Source: Bacillota bacterium
Lineage (GTDB): Bacteria > Bacillota > Clostridia > Christensenellales > Aristaeellaceae
Reading direction: 5' to 3'
Assembly (NCBI GenBank): GCA_023411395.1
Contig: JAEYOV010000047.1
Coordinates: 1-64,000, forward strand
DNA: 64,000 bases
The notes beneath the pieces were generated by a model. The model was given only the letters and a program-made list of their open reading frames with translations. It ran no database searches and was not told where the DNA came from. Of this stretch, positions 17,876-24,969 are shown piece by piece. How positions within the stretch are numbered: the first letter of the stretch is position 1; every line of letters starts with the position of its first letter. The position numbers and the translations under genes were made by a program.

Positions 17876-17934
17876 ATACTTTCCGTGGGAAAGTATATCA
17901 TGAAAAGCCAGCCTCCACAAGCGCCGGAAAGGTG

Positions 17935-18720
17935 CTATTCCTTCCCCTTGTCTTTCCACTTGTTCAAAAAGAATTCATCCAGCAGATTTCTGTCCAGGAA
18001 AGGGAGCAGCGGCACGATTTTGGAAAAGCCGTACTTTTCCACGCACCGGGCCGCCGCTTCCGTCAGCTTTTCCTTGCCCAAAAAAGGCGCCAGCGGCATA
18101 AGGTCCATGACGCTTCCTTCCTTTAAAACGCGGTCCGCCAGGCGGTCGGTGCTTTCCCGGCTCAAAAAGGGCGCGGCCATGATGATTTTTTTAATGTCCA
18201 GGCCATCCTCCAGCACCTGCTGAACGCATTCGTCCACGGTGGCCCTGCTCAAAAAAGGCAAAAGACCCGCCAGGGAATCAAAAGACCTGTCGCGCTTTAC
18301 GGCCTCCCGCGCCAGGGAGTCCAGCGTGCTTTCGCTCAAGAAGGGCGCGGCCCTGGCCAGGTCTTTCAAGGAAACCTCCGCCTGCACGCTTTCCCAGAGC
18401 TTTTCCGCCTGTTTGGGCTTTACCAGCGGAGCCACCTCCAGGAATTCCTCCGCCGTAATCTTTTCCGCAATCGGCTCCTCCCTGATGATCTTTTCCACCA
18501 CTTGGGCTCCTTTGGGGCTGCCCAATAATTCGTCGATGGTCACGCCGAAGATTTCCGCCAGTTCGCCCAGCTTGGAAATATCCGGCATGGTCTGCCCGCG
18601 CTCCCAATTGCTCACCGCCTGAAAGCTGATGTTCAGCTTGTCGGCCAGCTCCATCTGCGTCATATTTTGCGCCTTGCGCAAGGTGGATAAGGTTTTGCCT
18701 GCCTGCTGCATATCAAACAT
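17935..18720 (-). CDS. XRE-family regulator with six helical C-terminal repeats
   Basis: A 261-residue protein with an N-terminal Cro/C1 helix-turn-helix (about residues 8-65: LRKAQNMTQMELADKLNISFQAVSNWERGQTMPD). The rest consists of six degenerate repeats of about 29 residues, each with a core like APFLSxxxLDxLAxxxL (for example AAPFLSESTLDSLAREAV, LLPFLSRATVDECVQQVL, AAPFLSRESTDRLADRVL). They should fold as paired helices like an ARM/HEAT-type scaffold, perhaps for protein contact. GGAGCGGAAAT precedes the ATG. It follows a 54-residue gene by 15 bases. Confidence 0.85.
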   Translation of the reverse strand: MFDMQQAGKTLSTLRKAQNMTQMELADKLNISFQAVSNWERGQTMPDISKLGELAEIFGVTIDELLGSPKGAQVVEKIIREEPIAEKITAEEFLEVAPLVKPKQAEKLWESVQAEVSLKDLARAAPFLSESTLDSLAREAVKRDRSFDSLAGLLPFLSRATVDECVQQVLEDGLDIKKIIMAAPFLSRESTDRLADRVLKEGSVMDLMPLAPFLGKEKLTEAAARCVEKYGFSKIVPLLPFLDRNLLDEFFLNKWKDKGKE

Positions 18721-18735
18721 ATTTCCGCTCCTTTT

Positions 18736-18900
18736 TCACTTTATGCCATTGATGCGAAACCAATAATCCAGCACCATCCGGGCGTCCGACACTGTCCGGT
18801 CGGGCATCTCCCGCTGTCTTGGCACCGCTGTATGATCCTTTTTCGGGCACTGCCTGCGCGCTATGCGCCAGGTACAAATCTTCCGAATAAGCCGGCCCAT
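18736..18900 (-). CDS. Small basic protein of unknown function (54 residues)
   Basis: A short frame with a very strong ribosome-binding site, AAAGGAGG, 8 bases before ATG at 18900, ending TGA 15 bases upstream of the XRE regulator. The product is strongly basic (Arg/Lys-rich N-terminal half: MGRLIRKICTWRIARRQC) and ends VLDYWFRINGIK. No known domain recognised. Its spacing and signal suggest cotranscription with the regulator; it may modulate it or be a small DNA-binding partner, which is inference only. Confidence 0.6.
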   Translation of the reverse strand: MGRLIRKICTWRIARRQCPKKDHTAVPRQREMPDRTVSDARMVLDYWFRINGIK

Positions 18901-18995
18901 GCCTTCCCCCTCCTTTGCTTATCAGGGGAAAAACTGCGCTTCCCCCATGGCATACAGCATAGGGAAAGCGCGTTCAAAAGGCCAGCAAGCAGCAG

Positions 18996-19028
18996 TTGAG
19001 TTGAAACTCAAGCGGCGGTTGAGTTTAC
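18996..19028. promoter_or_regulatory. Palindrome upstream of the small-protein/XRE operon
   Basis: TTGAGTTGAAACTCAA has 7-base arms around two central bases, and a third TTGAGTTTAC half-site follows at 19019-19028, overlapping the znuB stop codon. It lies about 95 bases upstream of the small gene, where an autoregulatory XRE operator is commonly found. Confidence 0.45.
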
Positions 19029-19885
19029 TGTTTTCTTTTATCCATAACCCTTCGAAGGGAATAGCTCAGCAGGCTGACGCCATAGAAGGCCGCCGCGCAC
19101 AGCACGATGGCCGCCCCGGCGGATGTGTTCCAGTAAAATGCCAGCGTTAGGCCCGTGACGCCGCTCAACACCGCGATCAGCACGCTCAAAAGCGCATGGC
19201 TCCTGGCGCTTCGGGCCAAGTTTCGCCCGGCGGCGGCGGGGAGGATCAGCAAAGCGTTGATCAAAAGCACCCCCACCCAGCGGATGGAAAGCATCACGGC
19301 CACGGCAACCAAAACCACAAAGCCGTATTCCACCAGGCGGGTTCGCATGCCCCGGCTCTTGGCCAGGGAAACGTTGATGCTGGCAAGCAATAACTGGTTG
19401 TAGATCACCATCCACGCGGCCACGCCGGTCAAAAGCGCCAGCAAAAGCCATGTGAGGTCCCGGGGGGTAACGGCCAGCACATCGCCGATAAGCAGGGAAG
19501 AGTATTTGGCAAACCCCCCGCCCCGGGAAAGGATCACCAATCCCAGCGCGATGCTGGTGCTGGAAAATACGCTGATGATGGTATCCACGGAAGTGGTTCC
19601 CGTCTGTTTGATGCGGCTGATGAGTATGGCCCAAATGACGCCGAATACCAGCATGGCGGCAAGATCGCTGCGAAGGCCGATCACGATGCCAAGGCCGATG
19701 CCGGTCAGTGCGCTGTGGCCCAGCGCATCGGAAAAGAAGGCCATGCGCTGGTTCACCGCCATGGTGCCCATCAGCCCCAATAAGGGCGTCAGCAGCAAAA
19801 TGGCCAGCAGCGCGTTTTTCATGAACTGAAAGTTCAAAAATTCAAAGGGAAGCAGGGCGTCCATTACATCGTACACAATGTTCAT
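19025..19885 (-). CDS. znuB: Zinc/manganese-type ABC transporter permease
   Basis: A 286-residue polytopic membrane protein of the ABC-3 family (ZnuB/MntB/TroC), with about eight hydrophobic segments. Family stretches include FMKNALLAILLLTPLLGLMGTMAVNQRMAFFSDALGHSALTGIGLGI near the start and IRWVGVLLINALLILPAAAGRNLARS in the middle. Its start overlaps the ATPase stop by four bases (ATGA). Zinc versus manganese cannot be told from the sequence. Confidence 0.92.
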   Translation of the reverse strand: MNIVYDVMDALLPFEFLNFQFMKNALLAILLLTPLLGLMGTMAVNQRMAFFSDALGHSALTGIGLGIVIGLRSDLAAMLVFGVIWAILISRIKQTGTTSVDTIISVFSSTSIALGLVILSRGGGFAKYSSLLIGDVLAVTPRDLTWLLLALLTGVAAWMVIYNQLLLASINVSLAKSRGMRTRLVEYGFVVLVAVAVMLSIRWVGVLLINALLILPAAAGRNLARSARSHALLSVLIAVLSGVTGLTLAFYWNTSAGAAIVLCAAAFYGVSLLSYSLRRVMDKRKQ

Positions 19886-20652
19886 GCCTTCACCTCCGCG
19901 TCAAGCTGCGCCTTGGTGCGAGGCGTTTGAAAAGCCTTCTCAAACTCGGGGGATAAGAATACCTCCCGCGGGCTGCCCGCACAAAGCACCTGCCTGTCCA
20001 AAAGCACCACATAATCGGCGTACTTTTCCACCAGGGACAGATCATGGCTCACCAGCAAAATGGCCATATGGTGCCTTGTGCGAAGTTCCAGAACGGTATT
20101 CAAAAACAGCGCCAGCCCGTTTTGATCCACGCCGGACACAGGCTCGTCCAGTACCAGAAGGTCGGGGGCGGGCGTCAGCGCCAGTGCCAGAAGCACCCGT
20201 TGCAACTCCCCGCCGGACAGCTTTCCCAAGGGCGATAAAAGCAGGTCTTCCGCCTTCACCGACTCCAGTGATTTTTGCACCATTTCCTTTATCTTTTTGG
20301 AAACGCCAAGCCACACCGGGCGGCGCGTAAGCGCGCAGGCCAGGAAATCCTGAACGGTGACAGGCATCTCCTTGTCAAAATCCAGGTGCTGGGGTACATA
20401 GCCCGTGCGCAGGTGGGGAATATCCCGGCCCTGGTGATCCTCATGGCGGATGCGGCCGGTAAAAGGAATCTCACGCAGCAGCGCCTTTAATAGCGTTGTC
20501 TTCCCGGCTCCGTTCTGGCCGATGAGCGCAGTCAGTTGCCCGCAGTGGATATGCATCGTCACCTGGGAAAGAATCGCCTGCCTGTCCCGGACGACGCCCA
20601 CATTTTCCAGGGCGATGTGGCAAAGGCCGCAGCTTTGTTCATGCCGTTCCAT
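19882..20652 (-). CDS. znuC: Zinc/manganese-type ABC transporter ATPase
   Basis: A 256-residue ATPase energising the permease downstream. Walker A is GQNGAGKTT (about residues 44-52), the Q-loop is in VPQHLDFD, the signature is LSGGELQRVLLALAL, Walker B LLVLDEP, and the switch His is in VSHDLSLV. An N-terminal CGLCH motif is unusual and could reflect metal contact. No ZnuA-type binding protein is in the cluster. Confidence 0.93.
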   Translation of the reverse strand: MERHEQSCGLCHIALENVGVVRDRQAILSQVTMHIHCGQLTALIGQNGAGKTTLLKALLREIPFTGRIRHEDHQGRDIPHLRTGYVPQHLDFDKEMPVTVQDFLACALTRRPVWLGVSKKIKEMVQKSLESVKAEDLLLSPLGKLSGGELQRVLLALALTPAPDLLVLDEPVSGVDQNGLALFLNTVLELRTRHHMAILLVSHDLSLVEKYADYVVLLDRQVLCAGSPREVFLSPEFEKAFQTPRTKAQLDAEVKA

Positions 20653-20663
20653 GGTGTCTCCTT

Positions 20664-21362
20664 TTACCGGGAGTAAACGCCGGTGCGGATCTCATTGATG
20701 TAGGACTCCCGGTGGGGCAGGCCTGGGTCGTTTTCGGCATCCTTAACGGCCGCCTCCAGATCGTAAGGCACGGATACAAGGTTTATGTCAAAAGGCGCAG
20801 GCGTTTTGCCCGGTTTCCCCTGCAATATGGCGTAACAGGCCCGGTTGACGCCGATGCCGTTGCCCACGCTGCCTGTATTGAACAGGAAGCCCTTGTTCAG
20901 CGTACGGTGGAACGCCCGGTGGCAGTCGGAATACCCTACCACATCATAGGTCTCCCCGTCCTTTGCAAACAGCTCCTCCAGCTTTTCCCGCTCGGTTTGC
21001 GCAAACAGCAGCTCCTCCATCACAGGCCGGCCGTGGAGCAGGCGGATGTGCAGCCCGCTCATATAAAAATGATATTCCAGCGGCAGGCTTTTCAGCCTGT
21101 CCATCCGCTCCTGCCCAAGCAGGTTCCAGTAGTATCCGTCGGCGGGAAAATGCCTTTGGGAGATGCCGATGTCCCAATTCCCAGCCAATATAACCTGGCA
21201 GCGGGAAAAGGCCCAGTCCATGGTCGCGGCGGAGGAAGGCCCCTTGCCCACCATATCGCCCAGGCAATAGACGGTTTGTATTCTTCTTGATTGCAAGTCC
21301 CTGTCCACCGCCAGGGTGGCGGGCAGATTGCCGTGCAGGTCGGCCACTAAGGCGATGCGCAT
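20664..21362 (-). CDS. Calcineurin-like metallophosphoesterase
   Basis: A 232-residue cytoplasmic phosphoesterase. Metal-binding motifs are DLHGN (after MRIALVA), GDMVGKGP, and GNWD (the GNHE position), with a later GYSDCHRAF (GHTH position, His partly replaced) and NTGSVGNGIG. The ATG at 21362 follows CAGGAGG. It lies 11 bases upstream of znuC on the same strand, so it is probably in the same operon and may serve metal homeostasis; its substrate is unknown. Confidence 0.88.
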   Translation of the reverse strand: MRIALVADLHGNLPATLAVDRDLQSRRIQTVYCLGDMVGKGPSSAATMDWAFSRCQVILAGNWDIGISQRHFPADGYYWNLLGQERMDRLKSLPLEYHFYMSGLHIRLLHGRPVMEELLFAQTEREKLEELFAKDGETYDVVGYSDCHRAFHRTLNKGFLFNTGSVGNGIGVNRACYAILQGKPGKTPAPFDINLVSVPYDLEAAVKDAENDPGLPHRESYINEIRTGVYSR

Positions 21363-21498
21363 GGGACCCTCCTGATGCTCTTTCCAAACAGTATACCATG
21401 TTTTTGGTGAAGCGCATACATAAGAGGCGGAAGGTTGTGGTTTTTTCCAGCGCATGGTATACTTTTTTATGACTTTTATCCTTCCGGGAGGGTTCTTC

Positions 21499-22164
21499 AT
21501 GACCAGGCAGGGCTTTGCGCTTTATGATATGGACGGCACGGTGATAAAGGGCGATTCCATCCTGCCCATGGTCCGGTATGCCATCAAAACGAAATTCGCC
21601 AGAAAAACCCACCTGCCCGTTCTTGCATGGGCCTTTGCGGCCTATTCATTGCGCATGGTCAGCGATACCAGGGCCAAGGAGATTGCCATCGCATTTTTGC
21701 GCGGGAAAACGGCGGAACAGGTCCGGGCTTTCGCCGAAGGCTTCTGCCGTGAAGTGCTGCAAAAACGCATCTTCCCCGGCGCCCGGGCGGAAATCAAAAA
21801 ATGCCGGGAGGCCGGGCTGCGCATACTCCTGGTGACAGCCTCCCCCGACTTTTATTTGCAGCCCCTTGTAAAGGAGCTAGATTTGGATGGCATCATCGGC
21901 ACCCGGGCCGATGTCACACCGGAAGGCGTCTATACGGGCCATATTGCGGGGCTCAACTGCCGGCACCTGGAAAAACCGCTGCGCATTGCCGAATACCTGG
22001 CGGCAGGAGGGTATGAGCTGGATACGGAAAGCTCCTGTGCCTATGGCGATTCCGGCCATGATTGGCCCATGATGTCGCTTACAAAGCATCCCGTCGCCGT
22101 AAACGCCAAAAAATCATTGCTTCACCGGTGCGGGGATTGCAGGCGGGTAAATTGGACGCTATGA
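21499..22164 (+). CDS. HAD-IB family phosphatase (SerB-like)
   Basis: A 221-residue hydrolase of the HAD-IB group, which includes phosphoserine phosphatases. Motif I is LYDMDGTVIKGDS with D10 and D12, motif II LLVTASPDFYLQPL, motif III region KPLRIAEYL, motif IV YGDSGHDWPMM. A helical cap lies between motifs I and II (about residues 30-95). The start at 21499 follows GGGAGGG; TTGTGG-N17-TATACT (about 21436-21463) is its probable promoter. It diverges from the metallophosphoesterase operon. Confidence 0.87.
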   Translation: MTRQGFALYDMDGTVIKGDSILPMVRYAIKTKFARKTHLPVLAWAFAAYSLRMVSDTRAKEIAIAFLRGKTAEQVRAFAEGFCREVLQKRIFPGARAEIKKCREAGLRILLVTASPDFYLQPLVKELDLDGIIGTRADVTPEGVYTGHIAGLNCRHLEKPLRIAEYLAAGGYELDTESSCAYGDSGHDWPMMSLTKHPVAVNAKKSLLHRCGDCRRVNWTL

Positions 22165-22210
22165 ATCCTCTTTTGTGAAATGTTTAACTTATCAAATTAT
22201 AGTGAAAATA

Positions 22211-22240
22211 TTGACATATCTGTGATTTTGCCGATATACT
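22211..22240 (+). promoter_or_regulatory. Promoter ahead of the DUF1874-like gene
   Basis: TTGACA, 18-base spacer, TATACT; transcription would start about 95 bases before the coding region. Confidence 0.7.
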
Positions 22241-22343
22241 GGTCATAGAGAAACAGGAAAAGAACATTTCTCCTGAAGCGGCGTATCCCGGTTCCGCTGT
22301 TTTAACGTTCCCGTTTTGGGAGAAAAGGAAAGGAAGGCTGCCT

Positions 22344-22727
22344 ATGGAAAGCAACCAGTCCCGTCCGCTTTTGCTCCTGGACAATTCCAGCATGACCAAC
22401 GCGCTGGGGGAGGGGGAATTTTCCTGCCGCAACATGACCTTCGACGAAACGCGGGCCATTTTGGAGATGTTTGAGGAGAACGAGGTACGCAAGGGATTTA
22501 TCAACACCCACATCGAGCACATCATCTTCGGGTATCTTGGCATCGCGCAGCATAACTACAAATTCGAGGAAGTGCACCACATGGATGTGGGGCAGGAGGC
22601 GCTGGTTTTCAAGCTGTACGTCACCGAATCGGAAACGCAGCCCATCCTCCATTCGGAGGATGGTGTGGAAGCCAAGAAGATTCAAAACGTATATGTTTAC
22701 TGCCAGTACATCACCCGGGTCAAATAG
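22344..22727 (+). CDS. DUF1874-like small protein
   Basis: A 127-residue soluble protein. It resembles the DUF1874 family (STIV B116, Bacillus YddF, viral ring nuclease AcrIII-1) in order of features: NSSMTNALGEGEFSCR at the start, then a helix (TFDETRAILEMF), FINTHIEHIIFGYLGI where the family has SAIGHxSTAxLLxxLLGI, and MDVGQEALVFKLYV where it has MxxGDxALVFRL. The catalytic His of AcrIII-1 may correspond to the His of THIEH but needs a two-residue shift, so activity is uncertain. The C-terminal 35 residues are unlike the family. GGAAGG is the ribosome-binding site. It stands alone between terminators. Confidence 0.6.
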   Translation: MESNQSRPLLLLDNSSMTNALGEGEFSCRNMTFDETRAILEMFEENEVRKGFINTHIEHIIFGYLGIAQHNYKFEEVHHMDVGQEALVFKLYVTESETQPILHSEDGVEAKKIQNVYVYCQYITRVK

Positions 22728-22759
22728 CCGAAAATGCCGCAGCCGAAGGCTGCAGGCAC

Positions 22760-22790
22760 AAAAAGCGCCGCTTCAAAAACGGCGCTTTTT
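22760..22790. terminator. Bidirectional terminator
   Basis: AAAAAGCGCCG and CGGCGCTTTTT flank a 9-base loop, serving the convergent DUF1874-like and cotH genes. Confidence 0.88.
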
Positions 22791-22814
22791 GCATCCGGGA
22801 AAACAGGCGCAAGA

Positions 22815-24512
22815 TCAGGGTTCCATCCAGTTTTCATCCAGAAAGGCCATGCGGCCGCTTAAAAAGTTTTTCAGATAGGCAATATTCTCAGGGTAATCCT
22901 TGCCCGTCTTTATCGTCCTGTCGGGGGCGTTGAACACCCGCCAGCGGGTGAAATTCATGGCGGCGGACGATTCCACCTCGGCGGCATATTCGTCAATGGA
23001 CAGCACCTTGCCCGCTGGATCCTTATCAAGGCCCAGCAGCGCCTTGATGGCCGGAACAAAAGCCTCGTGATAGGCTTTCACGGCCAGCTCATAAAAATCA
23101 CCATGCTCATACAACGCTGGGAACCAGTAATAGGTCATGCCCCTGTCCCTGTTGGCAATGAAGCCGGTAGGAAGCTTCAGGGATTTTGTCCTCTCGTTCT
23201 CAAAATTTCCAAAGGCGATATCGTAATCCCATACGGGGCCCACAAAAAACCGGGTGCTTTTTGAATCTGCCGGTTTGTACAAAAAGAAGCTGGTCCGGTT
23301 GGCATCGAAATTCTTTGATATTTCCTCCAGAATGTATTTTTTCACCAGCGAATCCACATCCACCAGCTCCGTATAATGTTTGCCGCTTGCGGGGTCTATG
23401 CCGTCCGTGGAAAAAATGGCGTTTTCAAACGTTTGGATGATGGCGCTGATATAATCCGCCTGGGCGCGGGACACATATTCGGGCTCCTTGATGACGACAG
23501 GGAGGCCCTTTCTTGTTTTGAAGCCGCTGGCCTCCGGCGTGTAGCGGTGAGGCTTCTCCAGCTCCAGCAGATAGCCCCCGGTGATATCCTCGGGATTGTT
23601 GGGGATTTGAAAGCCCTTGCTTCTGCCGGCAAACTGCTTGTCGGTGCCGTAGGCCGGGTATTTGTCCAGCGGCTTTTCATTGACTTCCTCGGTGGCCTCC
23701 TTCAGATCGGCAATGTCGATCCGGTCATTCCCGCTCTCCACCTTTTCGCACAGCAGATAGGAGCCCAGGTAATCGTTGTTGATGTATACGTCCACGGCCT
23801 GTGACCGTGACGTATAGGGGAGCCCGGCAGCCTCGGCCAGGGCGAAGGCAATTTTGTTGCGCAGGAGGGAATTGTCTTCATGATTGGCCAGCAGGATCCA
23901 GGTTTTTGCCTTGCCCATGCCGCACAGGTCGGTGGCTTTTTCCAGCTTGATCTGATACGGCTTCTTGGGGTAGGCAAAGGTGGAATTCCCCCGGCCCTTG
24001 ATCTGGTCCAGTTCTCCGCTATACAGAAGGGAACCGTCATCATCGAGAATGACCATGCTTCCCTTTTCTTTATGTTCCTTGCTGGAGTGGATGTTTCTCA
24101 GACTCCCCGACTCCGTTGTGATGAACAGGGCCGGTATATTGGCCGACTGCATCACCGCCAGCGTATAGCGGGACCCGGCGTCAACAATCATTTCCGTGCC
24201 GGGCGTCAGGAAATCCGCCGTATCGCCGCTGCGGACGGTATGACCGCCCATATCGATGCTTTCAGCCGACGACTTGAACCAGACCCTCATTCTGGATACG
24301 TCCGCCCCCGCGGGCAAAAACATGTAATATTTGCGCGTTCTGCCGCTGTACCACCAATGAATGGCATCGGCCGGCTTGCTTTGCGTATCGCCTGCCGCTT
24401 GTTCGGTAGGAAAAACCGCCCCGGTCACCCATAGGTCAGTAATTTTCGCCGCCTTTGCCCCCAAAGGCAGCAAAAGCAGCAGCAATGCCGGAATCAATAT
24501 CCTTTTGAGCAC
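22815..24512 (-). CDS. CotH-family protein kinase, exported
   Basis: A 565-residue protein with a signal peptide (residues 1-21) followed by a CotH domain over about residues 150-490. CotH proteins are atypical secreted kinases that phosphorylate coat proteins in Bacillus; other members are surface proteins of anaerobes, often cellulosomal. Typical stretches are IKGRGNSTFAYPKKPYQIKLEK, WILLANHEDNSLLRNKIAFALA, YINNDYLGSYLLCEKVE and GPVWDYDIAFGN (metal-binding Asp). The N-terminal region (30-145) resembles a beta-sandwich and shows no known domain. No dockerin or cell-wall anchor is present. Confidence 0.88.
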   Translation of the reverse strand: MLKRILIPALLLLLLPLGAKAAKITDLWVTGAVFPTEQAAGDTQSKPADAIHWWYSGRTRKYYMFLPAGADVSRMRVWFKSSAESIDMGGHTVRSGDTADFLTPGTEMIVDAGSRYTLAVMQSANIPALFITTESGSLRNIHSSKEHKEKGSMVILDDDGSLLYSGELDQIKGRGNSTFAYPKKPYQIKLEKATDLCGMGKAKTWILLANHEDNSLLRNKIAFALAEAAGLPYTSRSQAVDVYINNDYLGSYLLCEKVESGNDRIDIADLKEATEEVNEKPLDKYPAYGTDKQFAGRSKGFQIPNNPEDITGGYLLELEKPHRYTPEASGFKTRKGLPVVIKEPEYVSRAQADYISAIIQTFENAIFSTDGIDPASGKHYTELVDVDSLVKKYILEEISKNFDANRTSFFLYKPADSKSTRFFVGPVWDYDIAFGNFENERTKSLKLPTGFIANRDRGMTYYWFPALYEHGDFYELAVKAYHEAFVPAIKALLGLDKDPAGKVLSIDEYAAEVESSAAMNFTRWRVFNAPDRTIKTGKDYPENIAYLKNFLSGRMAFLDENWMEP

Positions 24513-24693
24513 AAAAATAAAGCAGCATCCCTTTCCTGTTATAGCCTTCTAGCAATGGAAGGGATGCCACCCGTCCCCCGCCATTTAGGAATATTATACC
24601 ATATTTGGAACGCGGGCTCAATCCCTCCGGCGTGATGTTTACACATGCAAATTTTCTGCAAATTTTTACCCGGGCCGTATCCCGTTTTCCCTC

Positions 24694-24945
24694 TTTACAA
24701 AAAAAGCCGTTGGGGATATACTGGGAATCAGATTTCCGGCAATGAAGGGGAACGCTTTCCCAGCGCGCAAGAGAGCCGCCCGGTAGGTGCAAGGGCGGAG
24801 GCAAAGGGAAGGCCGCTCGCTCCGGAGCCGCCCTTTGGCGGGTTGCGCCCGTTACAGCGCTTTAAGTGGCCGGGCATCCGGCAAGCAAAGTGGTACCGCG
24901 GAACGATGCGTTTCGTCTTTGTAGGAAGGCGGAACGCTTTTTTAC
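24694..24945 (+). promoter_or_regulatory. T-box leader and promoter of leuS
   Basis: TTTACA-N18-TATACT (24696-24725 region) starts a leader containing AGAGAGCCG with GGTGCAAGGGCGG of the T-box stems, and the T-box core TGGTACCGCGGAA at 24891-24903. It ends in a terminator formed by GCGTTTCGTC and GGCGGAACGC followed by six T residues (24908-24944). The specifier codon was not placed; the gene downstream implies tRNA-Leu. Confidence 0.9.
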
Positions 24946-24969
24946 GCGGAAGAGGGAGGAGCAGTCTTT

